This document shows, in pieces, positions 9,847 through 19,400 of a DNA stretch of 64,000 nucleotides; the first letter of the stretch is position 1; the number at the start of each line of letters is the position of its first letter. This stretch comes from Thalassomonas haliotis. Its GTDB lineage: Bacteria; Pseudomonadota; Gammaproteobacteria; Enterobacterales; Alteromonadaceae. The position numbers and the translations under genes are program-made. Under the pieces are notes generated by a model. It was not told the DNA's origin. It did no database searches and saw only the letters and a program-made list of their open reading frames with translations. The stretch lies in assembly GCF_028657945.1 (NCBI RefSeq), contig NZ_CP059693.1:806001-870000 (forward strand). The letters are read 5' to 3'.

Positions 9847-9952
9847 CTGGATGTGGCCAGGCCAGGTGAGTCGGCGGGTATATTATCCGGCGGTACCAGG
9901 CTTATGCTATCCAGCTCTTTGGATCTTCTGACTTTTCCAATCTAAGCTATAA

Positions 9953-9982
9953 GGATACTCCTGAAGTTAGTCAGGAATATCC
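9953..9982 (+). promoter_or_regulatory. Imperfect inverted repeat upstream of the diguanylate cyclase gene
   Basis: GGATA-c-TCCTG pairs with CAGGA-a-TATCC around an 8-base loop, 113 bp before the start at 10096. It could be an operator, a leader hairpin or a terminator of the ligase gene; no T-run follows. Evidence is the symmetry alone. Confidence 0.35.
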
Positions 9983-10095
9983 TGTGTAGGGGCATATTAA
10001 GGAAAAACTGATAACGGACACGATTTTTTCGCAGAGAATCGGGCTACCGGCACTTTTAAGGCTTTCGTTGAAGTTTTCCTGAGGAGCCCCGTCAA

Positions 10096-11784
10096 ATGGT
10101 GCAAAAGGTTTTATGGTTTTTTTTACTTTTGAAGCCTTTGTTTTTGCCCTTAGCTTTTGCCGATGATCAGGCAAAGGTGTTATTGATCAACTCTTATCAC
10201 CCTCAGTACCGCTGGACCGCCGAATTGACCCGGGGAGTTCAGGAGCGGCTGGCGCAAGCCGTACCGGTGGAAAATCTCTATATAGAGTATATGGATGCCA
10301 GGCGTTTTGTTGACGACATTATTTATCAGCATAAATTAATCGACTTATTGAAATATAAATACCGTCAGTCTCAGCCGGATATCATCATTGCCAGTGATGA
10401 TGCTGCTTATTATTTTTTACTTGAACACGGTGATGGCATTTTTCCCGGAGTGGCGGTTGTTTTTTGCGGGGTGAATGTTTTTTATCCCGAGTTGTTATCG
10501 GGCAAAGAACATATTACCGGTATCAAGGAAGGCATGGATATTTTAGGAAATCTTGAGCTTATTCGCCGGCTGCAGCCCGGGATTAAACGCATTGTTTTAT
10601 TGGGAGATACCACAGGGCTGGGACTGCGCATGACAGAGCGGGCGAAAAAGATCCGTGCTGACTGGTTAAAATCGCCGGATACACGCGAAATCCTGTTGGA
10701 GATCTGGGATGACTTCTCCCTTGAAGAATTATATCAGCAGGCGGCCAGGCTGGGGCCGGAAACGGCGCTTTTGATGCTGGCGATACATAAAGACCGGCTT
10801 GAGCATTATTTTTCTTATGAGCATGACTTAGCTTTATTGACCCGGCACAGCAAAGCGCCAGTTTATGGTATGTGGGGTAGCTTGATGATAGGTAATGGCG
10901 CCGTCGGCGGCATGATGAATGACCCCTATGAGCACGGAGTTGAAGCCGCAGCCATGGCCTTAACTATCTTAAGCGGTGTGCCGGTATCGAAAATAAAAAT
11001 TAAAGAAAAAGCGAAATATTCCCCGGTTTTTGATTATCACCAGTTAAAGCGTTTTGATATCAATTTAGATTTATTGCCGAAAAACAGCCGGGTGTTTAAT
11101 TTGCCGGTCAGCCTTTATGAAAAGCACCGGCTGGAAATCAACAGTATTATTGCCATTGTTATGTTCTTGATCATGATTATCTCGATACTGTTTTTGAATA
11201 ATCAGGAGTTGGAGTTAGTGGTTAAGCAGAGGACCCGGGATCTGGATCTCCGCAATAAGGCACTGCAAGCCAGCTCTAATTTTATGAAACATCAGGCCAA
11301 TACCGATGTGCTGACCAACCTGGCCAATCGCCGGGCGGGACTGGAGGAGATCAGCGCCTATATCAAAAGGTTCAACCGGGATAATAAAGACTTTGCCCTG
11401 GCCATAGTTGATATCGATTTTTTTAAAAGCGTTAATGACAGCTATGGCCATGATGTCGGCGATAAAGTGCTACAGGTACTGGGGGCCTGTCTAAAAAAGC
11501 TGACCCGCCCGGGGGATCATGTCTACCGCTGGGGAGGGGAGGAGTTCTTGATTGTACTGCCCTATGCAGGCCCGCAGGCGGCCCAGGTCATTTGTCAGCG
11601 TTTCAGGCAAAAAATCAGCGAACTGGTGATCAGCCGTAAAGATGATAAAATCAGCATTACCGTCAGTATCGGCGTGAGCAACTTTACCCGCAAAGATAGT
11701 TTTGAAAGCTTATTCGCCAGGGCCGATAAAGCCTTGTACCAGGCAAAAAGAAACGGCAGAAACCGGGTCGAAGTGACCCGGTGA
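10096..11784 (+). CDS. Diguanylate cyclase with periplasmic binding-protein-like sensor
   Basis: 562 residues with a signal peptide (cleaved near FADDQ). The periplasmic part (about 25-330) resembles ABC-type substrate-binding sensors (VLLINSYHPQYRWTAELTRGV, PDIIIASDDAAYYFL, GVAVVFCGVN). A membrane helix follows (about 350-372, IIAIVMFLIMIISILFL), then a short coiled linker and a GGDEF domain (about 400-560). The active-site motif is GGEEF, and RPGD five residues before it is a canonical inhibitory (I) site, so active c-di-GMP synthesis with product inhibition is expected. GAGGAG lies nine bases before the ATG. It is convergent with the nitroreductase gene, 17 bp between stops. The ligand is unknown. 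Confidence 0.9.
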   Translation: MVQKVLWFFLLLKPLFLPLAFADDQAKVLLINSYHPQYRWTAELTRGVQERLAQAVPVENLYIEYMDARRFVDDIIYQHKLIDLLKYKYRQSQPDIIIASDDAAYYFLLEHGDGIFPGVAVVFCGVNVFYPELLSGKEHITGIKEGMDILGNLELIRRLQPGIKRIVLLGDTTGLGLRMTERAKKIRADWLKSPDTREILLEIWDDFSLEELYQQAARLGPETALLMLAIHKDRLEHYFSYEHDLALLTRHSKAPVYGMWGSLMIGNGAVGGMMNDPYEHGVEAAAMALTILSGVPVSKIKIKEKAKYSPVFDYHQLKRFDINLDLLPKNSRVFNLPVSLYEKHRLEINSIIAIVMFLIMIISILFLNNQELELVVKQRTRDLDLRNKALQASSNFMKHQANTDVLTNLANRRAGLEEISAYIKRFNRDNKDFALAIVDIDFFKSVNDSYGHDVGDKVLQVLGACLKKLTRPGDHVYRWGGEEFLIVLPYAGPQAAQVICQRFRQKISELVISRKDDKISITVSIGVSNFTRKDSFESLFARADKALYQAKRNGRNRVEVTR

Positions 11785-11801
11785 TCCCCTGGGCACACAG
11801 G

Positions 11802-12404
11802 TTAAAAGTGATTTTCCCACAGGACTTGGCTTAACGGCAACTGGCCGCCGCGCGGATGAGCCGGAGTTTTTGCCTTGCCTATGGCTATCATCATGGCGAT
11901 CACATGTTCCTGGGGCAGACGTATCAAGCGGGCCAGGGCTTCCCGGTCAAACCCTATCATAGGGCAGGTATCATAACCCAGGCCTTTGGCCGCCAGCATC
12001 AGGGTCTGCGCGGCCATACCGCACGAGCGCATGGTTTCATCCCTCTGCAGCTGGTCTTTACCGCTGTAAAAGGCGGATATCATAGGCAACAAGATTTCCT
12101 GGGTTTCCCTGGGGCTGTTGGCGACATAACGCTCTGGCCTGTCGTTCCAGGCGTTGATATCGGCACATAGAATAATCAGCTCAGATGCTTCGCTCACCTG
12201 GGCTTGCCCCCAGGCTGCCTCTTTGATTTTCCCTCTGTGATTCTTGTCTGTTACCCGGATAAAACGCCAGTGCTGGATATTGTAAGAAGTCGGTGACAGC
12301 AGCACCGCCGACATCATCTCGTTAAAATCCTGCTCCGGCATCTGTATATCTGTCTGGTAGTGTCTTACCGCCCGGCGCTGTTCAATTGCCTGAAATAATT
12401 TCAT
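11802..12404 (-). CDS. Nitroreductase-family FMN oxidoreductase
   Basis: 200 residues. Family signatures: FMN-phosphate binding at the start (EQRRAVRHYQ), LLSPTSYNIQHWRFIRV, a central GMAAQTLMLAAKGLGYDTCPM, and IAIGKAKTPAHPRG near the end. Such enzymes reduce nitroaromatics, quinones or enones with NAD(P)H as homodimers. It has a very good ribosome site (AAGGAAACACC-ATG). The gene is divergent from a LysR regulator with 120 bp between starts, a common arrangement in which the regulator controls the reductase. The true substrate cannot be read from the sequence. Confidence 0.88.
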   Translation of the reverse strand: MKLFQAIEQRRAVRHYQTDIQMPEQDFNEMMSAVLLSPTSYNIQHWRFIRVTDKNHRGKIKEAAWGQAQVSEASELIILCADINAWNDRPERYVANSPRETQEILLPMISAFYSGKDQLQRDETMRSCGMAAQTLMLAAKGLGYDTCPMIGFDREALARLIRLPQEHVIAMMIAIGKAKTPAHPRGGQLPLSQVLWENHF

Positions 12405-12524
12405 GGTGTTTCCTTAATTTCTTTTGTGGTCTTAGTGGCAAATACTTTACTGCGTTTTTGATTGACTGATAAGCCGGGGCGGGGGAAACTAACTGTTGAG
12501 TTTAAGTTGACAATAGTGAAGGTA

Positions 12525-13442
12525 ATGGAAACTTTTTCGGCAATTCCGGTATTTGTTGCGGTAGTGGAAAACGGCAGTTTTTCCCAGGCAGCCCAACGTT
12601 TAGGCACAACCAAATCTGCGGTCAGTAAACGTATCCGCGAGCTGGAGAATAAGCTTGGCGTCCAGCTGCTGCACAGGACTACAAGGCAGCTGAGCTTAAC
12701 CGAAGCCGGGGAGCGTTATTTTGAATATGCCGTAAAGGCGGTGATTGCCGCCGGTGAAGGCATTGACTCTGTCACCCAGTTGCAGGGCAACCCTAAAGGG
12801 GAGTTAAAGATCAATACCCCGATGTCATTCGGGCGTTTGCATATTGCCCCGCTGGTGGCGGATTTTCTCGCGCAGTATCCCGATATCAGCTTGAATATGG
12901 TGATGGAAGACAGGGTGGTGGATTTGGTGGAAGGCGGGTACGACCTTGCCATCCGCGGCGGAAATTTACAGGACTCCACCCTGATCGCCCGGCGTCTTGC
13001 CCCTTGCCGCAGCGTGATTTGTGCAACACCCGGCTATTTGGAACAATACGGCACACCTGTCATACCGGAAGATTTGCTGAGCTTCAACTGCATCAGGTTT
13101 GCTTATTTCAGCGGCGGCAGTGACTGGACCTTTCACGGGGAAAACGGACCGGTAAAAGTGAAAATCTGCGGCAACTACCAGGTCAATAACAGTGAAGCCC
13201 TGTTGCAGGCGGCTTTGGCCGGGCTGGGCATAGCCAGGCTCCCGACTTTTGCCGTCGGTGATGATATTGCTGCCGGGCGCCTGGTGCCTGTGCTTAAGGG
13301 TTATCAGCTGCCGATGCAAACCTTCTATGCCGTGTTTCCACAGCGGCGTCATTTACCGGCCAAGGTGCGGGTATTCCTGGATTTTATTATCGAGCGCCTC
13401 GGCGGCGATCAACCTTATTGGGATAAGATGATAAGTGAATAA
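12525..13442 (+). CDS. LysR family transcriptional regulator
   Basis: 305 residues from the ATG at 12525, where the conserved N-terminus (METFSAIPVFVAVVENGSF) begins; the ATG at 12462 would add 21 residues not typical of the family. The winged helix-turn-helix is at about 3-62 (FSQAAQRLGTTKSAVSKRI, LLHRTTRQLSLTEAG). The effector domain (about 90-295) has the CrgA/DsdC-like pattern common in regulators divergent from oxidoreductase genes (GELKINTPMSFGRLHIAP, DLAIRGGNLQDSTLIARRL). It probably controls the divergent nitroreductase gene and itself. Inducer unknown. Confidence 0.88.
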   Translation: METFSAIPVFVAVVENGSFSQAAQRLGTTKSAVSKRIRELENKLGVQLLHRTTRQLSLTEAGERYFEYAVKAVIAAGEGIDSVTQLQGNPKGELKINTPMSFGRLHIAPLVADFLAQYPDISLNMVMEDRVVDLVEGGYDLAIRGGNLQDSTLIARRLAPCRSVICATPGYLEQYGTPVIPEDLLSFNCIRFAYFSGGSDWTFHGENGPVKVKICGNYQVNNSEALLQAALAGLGIARLPTFAVGDDIAAGRLVPVLKGYQLPMQTFYAVFPQRRHLPAKVRVFLDFIIERLGGDQPYWDKMISE

Positions 13443-13450
13443 ATAAAAGG

Positions 13451-13488
13451 TGTCATATTGACACTGGCATTCAATATGACATTTTTAT
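13451..13488 (+). terminator. Rho-independent terminator between convergent genes
   Basis: A 10-bp perfect stem (TGTCATATTG with CAATATGACA) around an 11-base loop, followed by a T-rich tail (TTTTTATTTTTT). It ends the LysR transcript. An A-run on the left side means it could also serve the minus-strand reductase gene. Confidence 0.75.
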
Positions 13489-13523
13489 TTTTTATAACTG
13501 ATGTTGGCTGGCAGAAGGGTTAT

Positions 13524-14615
13524 TTAGTACAACTCAACCTTTACCCCCAGTCGCTGATGGGCAATAGGGCTGGTGGTGGTATAAAGCAAAGGGACGCGTT
13601 TGCCATCGCTGAGGGAGGACTTTATCGCAAAGGCTGCCAGCGCCGCTTCATGAAAACCGCTTAAGATCAGCTTTTGTTTGCCGGGATACCAGTTGATATC
13701 GCCGACGGCATATATGCCCGGCTGGGAAGTTTCAAAGCTATCTGTGCTGACTTTTATCTGGTTCTGGTGTAAATCCAGGCCCCAGTTTTTCAGCAGGGAT
13801 AATTTAGGGGATAAACCAAAAAATACCAGCAATTGATCCAGCGCTATCCGCCGGGTTACCCCGTCTTTGCCGGTTACCCGCAATTGTTTTAGCTCGCTGT
13901 TTTCTGTGATTAATTCGCTCACTTGTCCGGTAAGCAACTGCATTTTCAATTTGCTGCACAGGTTTTCCACCAGCTGCAGCGAATTCTTTGCTGCCCGGTA
14001 TCTGGTGGATCTGTGGATCAAAGTGACACTGTTGGCGACTTTCTGTAATTCCAATGCCCAGTCAAAAGCAGAGTCGCCGCCGCCGAGGATCACCAGATCT
14101 TTATCCTGATGCTGCTTTAAGTCATTGACCCGGTAAAAGACCTGCTTGTCTATCAGCGGCTCGACCCCGGGAATTTTCAGTTTTACCGGTTCAAACGAAC
14201 CGCCACCGGCGGCAATGATCACTGCTTTTGCCCGGATATGCCTGCCTTTGTCCGTGGTCAGTAAAAATTGTTGCTGCTGTTCAAGGCGTTTGATATCTAT
14301 TACCCGGTTATCCAGCAGGTACTCGGGGTTAAAGGGTGATGCCTGCTGCGCCAAATTGTCGATTAGCTCCAGGGCATTGATTTGCGGCAACGCCGGGATA
14401 TCAAAAATAGGCTTTTGCGGGTAAAGTTCACGGCATTGGCCGCCGATATGGGGCAGGCTGTCGATCACTGTCGCCTTTATGCCTTGTAGCCCCAGTTCAA
14501 AGACCTGGAATAAACCTACAGGGCCGGCGCCGATGATCACGACATCGGTTTCATTGCAGAAAGCTTTTTTGCCGGAAAAAGTCTCGCTGGAAAAATGCTT
14601 GTTAATATCAGTCAT
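13524..14615 (-). CDS. Ferredoxin/flavodoxin-NADP reductase, thioredoxin-reductase-like (type 2)
   Basis: 363 residues; two Rossmann domains. FAD motif near the start (VVIIGAGPVGLFQVFELGLQ), then IDSLPHIGGQCRELYPQKPI, which is diagnostic for type 2 ferredoxin-NADP reductases because the redox CxxC of thioredoxin reductase is absent. The NADP motif VILGGGDSAFDWALEL and the C-terminal FAD contact GIYAVGDIN follow. It moves electrons between NADPH and ferredoxin or flavodoxin. The FNR family is usually about 330-350 residues; the extra length is a short N-terminal extension. It lies 28 bp downstream of the MetR-like gene, with its own GGGGG ribosome site, and is probably co-transcribed. Confidence 0.88.
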   Translation of the reverse strand: MTDINKHFSSETFSGKKAFCNETDVVIIGAGPVGLFQVFELGLQGIKATVIDSLPHIGGQCRELYPQKPIFDIPALPQINALELIDNLAQQASPFNPEYLLDNRVIDIKRLEQQQQFLLTTDKGRHIRAKAVIIAAGGGSFEPVKLKIPGVEPLIDKQVFYRVNDLKQHQDKDLVILGGGDSAFDWALELQKVANSVTLIHRSTRYRAAKNSLQLVENLCSKLKMQLLTGQVSELITENSELKQLRVTGKDGVTRRIALDQLLVFFGLSPKLSLLKNWGLDLHQNQIKVSTDSFETSQPGIYAVGDINWYPGKQKLILSGFHEAALAAFAIKSSLSDGKRVPLLYTTTSPIAHQRLGVKVELY

Positions 14616-14642
14616 AATAACCCCCTTATTCAGGATAATAAT

Positions 14643-15557
14643 TTAATGCAGGCTGCTTGCGCTTGAAAACTCACTGAACTGACGCCGGGCGATCGGCACA
14701 AAATGCTCCGCCCATTTGGCCTGATCGGGTCGGTATGCGGCGTAAAGTTTACGGGAAATACCATGCCGGCCTATGCTTTTGCTTTTCAGCTTTCCTTGCC
14801 TGATTTGCGGTGCCGCCAGCCAGTCGGGAATAGCGCTGACCCCCAGGCCTGCTTCAACCATTTGCAGGATCACATCCGAGTTTTCCACCTGGCGCAGCCG
14901 GGCGGGCTGGCAGCTGGCCGGTTGCAGGAATAAGTTGAAGATATCCTGCTGCTCCGGCGATAACGGATAAGTGATCAGGGTTTTATCGGTTAAGTCATCC
15001 GCCTGGATATAGGCCTTGTCTGCCAGGGGATCTTCTTTTGACAGCGCCAATACCAGCTCAAAGGTGCCGATATCCTGATAAACAAGTTCCTGGTGGTTGG
15101 ACTTTTTATCGGTTAACAGGATATTAAAGTCCGGTAAGTCGCTGCCCGGACTCAGGGTAAAAACGCTCTTTTCTATCAGGTCTACTTCCAAGGCGGGTTG
15201 CTGGCCGCTGAACGCCTTGATCGCGGGCAATAACCATTGAAAGCCTGAATGGCATTGCATGGCAAAATTAAACGGCATGCGCTGCACTTTGGTGGCTTTT
15301 TGGGCGGATAGCTGAATTTTAGCCTGTTCCACCTTAGGTAACACTTCTTTGGCCAGCGCCAGTAATACTTTGCCCTGCGGGGTAAAGATGAGCGGATTGC
15401 TCCTGCGGATGAAAAGCTTATGGTTAAGCCGGTGTTCGAGCGACTTAATCTGGTGGGAAAGCGCCGATTGTGTGGTAAACAGCTGCTTGGCTGCCTTGTT
15501 CAGGCAATGGCTCTGTTCTAATGTCACCAGGGTTTTTAAATGTTTAAGTTCCAGCAT
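14643..15557 (-). CDS. LysR family regulator, MetR-like
   Basis: 304 residues. The DNA-binding domain closely follows MetR (ELKHLKTLVTLEQ, TTQSALSHQIKSLEHRL, LFIRRSNPLIFTPQGKVLL), as does the effector domain (CHSGFQWLLPAIKAF, LITYPLSPE, LQMVEAGLGVSAIP). MetR uses homocysteine as co-regulator for methionine genes. Here no methionine gene is adjacent; the downstream partner is a ferredoxin-NADP reductase, so this may be a paralog with a redox or sulfur role. AGGGG lies just before the ATG. It is probably first in a two-gene operon. Confidence 0.85.
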   Translation of the reverse strand: MLELKHLKTLVTLEQSHCLNKAAKQLFTTQSALSHQIKSLEHRLNHKLFIRRSNPLIFTPQGKVLLALAKEVLPKVEQAKIQLSAQKATKVQRMPFNFAMQCHSGFQWLLPAIKAFSGQQPALEVDLIEKSVFTLSPGSDLPDFNILLTDKKSNHQELVYQDIGTFELVLALSKEDPLADKAYIQADDLTDKTLITYPLSPEQQDIFNLFLQPASCQPARLRQVENSDVILQMVEAGLGVSAIPDWLAAPQIRQGKLKSKSIGRHGISRKLYAAYRPDQAKWAEHFVPIARRQFSEFSSASSLH

Positions 15558-15698
15558 AAGCGCCCCTTATTAATTACTTGATAAACAGGTAAAGCAGGGA
15601 ATATGCCAGATATATAAGTTATTGAAATTTAAGTGGATAGTGGTTTTGAAAAACGGTAGGGCTATGATTTGCTGTTAAAATGACATCCTTTAAAGGAA

Positions 15699-15738
15699 GG
15701 GCAATAACGCCGGCTGATGCTCAGTAACGCTATTGCCC
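15699..15738 (-). terminator. Hairpin downstream of the PEP-CTERM gene
   Basis: GGGCAATA pairs with TATTGCCC, with two more pairs after one mismatch, 28 bp past the stop of the nuclease/PEP-CTERM unit. There is no T-run on the minus strand, so termination efficiency is doubtful. Confidence 0.4.
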
Positions 15739-15765
15739 GGATTGGGATAAAAGCTTTAAGCCGGA

Positions 15766-16350
15766 TTAGGCTTTTTTACGCATGCTTACTAAAGCAACCG
15801 TGGCCAATAACATCAGTAAAAAGGTGCTTGGTTCAGGTACTTCGCTGCTGCCAGTTACGCTGATATTTGTGCTGGCATCGACATGGCTGACCGTTTGGAA
15901 AAAGGAGTTGTAGAAACCTTCGTTCAAGTCAGTCACTGTGCTGCTGGTGAACAAGTCGGTGTTACCTAAACCGATGGCGGTAAAGTTTAAGGTGGCTAGC
16001 AGGATATCGCTGCCGCTGACAGCGTCCTGACCGAAAGGAATCAAACCGCCCAGGCCGTTGCCGTCCGTGTTGGTTGGCATGAAAGACGGGCCAACCAACA
16101 GGCTGTCCAGAGATAAAATGCTGCTTGCAAAGTTCAGATCTAAACCCCAGGCAGAGATCACTTCGCTGTTAATATCTGTATCGGTTGAGGCCAGCAGGTT
16201 AACGCTGAAGGCATCGCCAAGATTGAGGTCCGTTGAGTTCAGGTCAAAAGATAACATTAACGTGGCATTGGCTGAAAATGTGCTCAGGCTACAGCTCAGC
16301 ATCAAAAAGATGGCGGCAAAGAATTTATTGGCGGTTTTAAAGTTGTTCAT
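15766..16350 (-). CDS. PEP-CTERM protein with a cohesin-like domain
   Basis: 194 residues. Signal peptide at about 1-29, then one beta-rich domain (about 30-150), and a textbook PEP-CTERM sorting signal at the end: VPEPST, a hydrophobic helix (FLLMLLATVALVSM) and RKKA. Such proteins are cut by an exosortase and delivered to the surface or matrix; no exosortase gene is in the window. The central domain has the cohesin pattern (FDLNSTDLNLGDAFSVNLLA at the start, AWGLDLNFASSILSL, LLATLNFTAIGLG), although this is by eye. It is 69 bp downstream of, and co-oriented with, a nuclease that carries a dockerin. AGAG precedes the ATG. Confidence 0.8.
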   Translation of the reverse strand: MNNFKTANKFFAAIFLMLSCSLSTFSANATLMLSFDLNSTDLNLGDAFSVNLLASTDTDINSEVISAWGLDLNFASSILSLDSLLVGPSFMPTNTDGNGLGGLIPFGQDAVSGSDILLATLNFTAIGLGNTDLFTSSTVTDLNEGFYNSFFQTVSHVDASTNISVTGSSEVPEPSTFLLMLLATVALVSMRKKA

Positions 16351-16419
16351 GATTTTCTCTAATTCATCAATAGTAAAAGTTTACGGCGCCTGAGTTGGCA
16401 TCGGACGCCGTCAAGAAAG

Positions 16420-19400
16420 TTACGGGTTAGCGTAAATTTGTTGCCACAGGCGCATATCAGCAAAGGTGATCTGGCCGTCGGCATCTAAATCTGCTGCCTG
16501 GTCGAAGTTAGCGCTGCCTTGAGTACTGCCTAACATGCCGTAAATAAGCATATAGTCAGTGAAGTCCAGGGTACCGTCGCCGTTAACGTCGCCGCTTTGC
16601 ACTGCTTTTTCCAGCTGGAAGCTGATCACAACCGGATCATGGTCAGCTACCCGGTAAGCGTCTTCTGCGTAGAAGTCTGCCAGCTGCTGCTCAGATTTAT
16701 TTTCCGTGTTGTAATCCAAAACCAAAGGCTCATCGGCATTGATATGCCAGTCTGTGGTATCGACGGTTTTCGCCAGTAAAGAATCATTCGCCAGGGCGTG
16801 ATCCAGGTAACCGGCAGCGCCGCCATAGCTGTAGGAGTATGCGTACGTACCGTTGAAGTGTTTGATCAGGTTGGTGTAACCCTGGTCGGTAAACTTCACA
16901 ATAGGATCTTCCATGGCATAAGCATTTAAGTCACCCATTACCAATACGTCTTTTTGTGTGCTCAGCTCACTGTCGCTGGCAATCCAGTCGATCAGGGCCT
17001 GTGCCTGCAGCTGACGCTTGGCGTTGTAGCAGCTTTGGCCGTCATCCTGGTCTTTATCAAGATCGGTAGCACTGGTACAAAGTTTCGCTTTGAAGTGGTT
17101 GGCGATAATAGTGATTTGCTCGCCGTTTTCATTCAGGCTGAAAGTTTGCGCCAACGGCGGACGGTTAAAGATTTCGTCGTTGTTCACCCGGGCATCGGCG
17201 GCAGGTGAAACTGTGCCAGGCTTGTATAACAAGGCCACGGCAATTGCATCTGTACCAAGCGGACCGCCGGTATTAACAAAGGCGTAGCTGTTGTCACCGG
17301 CAACGGCGTTTAAGCGGCTTACCAGGTCAACCAGGGTGCTGTTGGCATCGACACCGTCGTTTTCAATTTCCATCAAACCGATAATGTCGGCATTCATGGC
17401 AATGATGGCGGCAACGGTTTTAGCAACCTGACGCTCGTACTCGGCTAAGTTGTCGGCACCACGCGAGGTTGGGAAACCGCCGCCCTGGCCGTCACCGTTA
17501 AACAGGTTGAGCACATTCATGCTGGCAACCGTGAGGTTACCCGGCGTTAGCTGTGGCGCATCTGTTCTGGTGTTTACCGCAGCAATATCAGGCGCCTGGC
17601 TTGGGATGATACGGTACTTGCTGTAGCTGTAGTCCATAACGCCGGTTAAGGCGGTTACCTGATCGCCGGCACGCAAGGTATTGCTGGCCGACAAGTTGCC
17701 GCTTGGGTAGATAACGGTTTCCGGGTTAGTGCCGTTTTGTCCGTCATCCAGGGTAACCTGGTTTAAGGCATTACTTGCTGCCAGGGCGATGGCTTCAGCT
17801 GTTCCCGGGCGATAAATGTTGGTCGGGGTAAAGATGCGGCCGTTAGACAGGGTCACTTCACCGTATTTACCCAAGTCATAGTTGTTGGATACGGTTAACG
17901 GGCTGTCTATGGTGATCAGCATACCTTCAAGTGCTTCCGGCGCTTGGGCAGAAGCAAACGGCAGGCTTAAGCTGGTGGCGCTGACGCTGCCGGTGCCACA
18001 GTCAAGCAGGTCTTCGCTGGCGTTTAACTGGGTCCGGCCGTAGCTTTCCGAGACTTCACCAAAGACACGCACTACTGCGCCCACTGCCGGGGTAACCGTA
18101 TTGGCATTGTTGGCAACAAAGAGTCCTTCAGAAGTTTGCGGATCGCCGTCTTCATCGCTGTGCTCTTCCTGGACAAAGAAGCCGTTAAGGTTGGCAAAAA
18201 CTCCAGTGACTACCCCTTCAATAACATGCTTTTGTCCCTGGGTGCTGGTGATATCCTCTATACCCTGGATGCTGCTGATCAGGCTTGCTTCATCGGCGCA
18301 GATACCGATAGTGCTGGCGTCGGTGCCGTCGGAAACATCCGGACCTGTGCCCGGCGTACCGAAGTTGCCGTCACCAAAGCTTTTGCTGGTTTCTTCAAAC
18401 CAGTTGCTGCCAACATTGTTGTCAAGCGAAGCGCTGGTTAAGGTCATCGACTTACCGGTGGGATCCGGCCACTGCGGGCCGCCGTCCCAGGCGATGTTAT
18501 CGGCAATGGTGCCGTCACTCATTTCCAGTACCAATTCATCACTGCCGTTGCTTAAATACATGCCGGAGAATTGATAAATCGCTTCAACACCACCATTGGT
18601 AGAGCTGTCGCTGTTGTTGGCAAATACCGAGTAGGCGCCTGCCGGTAAAATAACGTCTTCAGTGATCTGGTGGCTGTCGTTGTCGTCATCACGTAAGGTC
18701 CAGCCGTTGATATTAACGGCAATCGCCCCTTTGTTTAATACTTCAAACCATTCGCCGGCGCTGTCGGCAACGGCGCTCGGGTTTTGCATCACTTCGGTGA
18801 TCACTAATTCAAAAGTGGCCTCACCTGTGCCCGGGGTACCGAAATTACCCTCGGCATAATTTTGCTCGCTTTCCGTGGTCCAGTTGCCGCCAAGGCTGTT
18901 GTCTGTGGTTGCACTGATCAAGGTCATGGAAGCGCCGTTTGGATCCGGCCACTCGTTGCCGTTATCGTAAGCTATGGTATCAACCACTTCCCCTTCTGGA
19001 GAAACCAGCAGAATTTCATCCGAGCCGTTGGATAAAGCCATGCCGTCGCCATAAGCGTAAACGACATTGATGCCGCCGTTGAGCACAGTGTCTGTGCTTT
19101 TGCCTAAAACGGCATAGCTGCCCATAGGGATGATGACATCTTGGGTAATGGTAAAGCTGTCGCTGCCTTCATCTTTGATGGTCCAGCCGTTAAGGTTGAT
19201 ATCGCCGGTGCCGGTATTTAAGATTTCAAACCATTCGGCGTCACTATCGTTAAGGCCGTTGCCCGGATTTTGCATCACTTCTGTGATGGTCAGCTGGCCA
19301 TTGCTGCTGATATTGCCGGTGCCGCCGTCTGTGCCGCCGCCGGTACCACCGCCGTCTCCACCGCCATCTGTGCCGCCGCCGTCTGTACCGCCGCCGTCTC

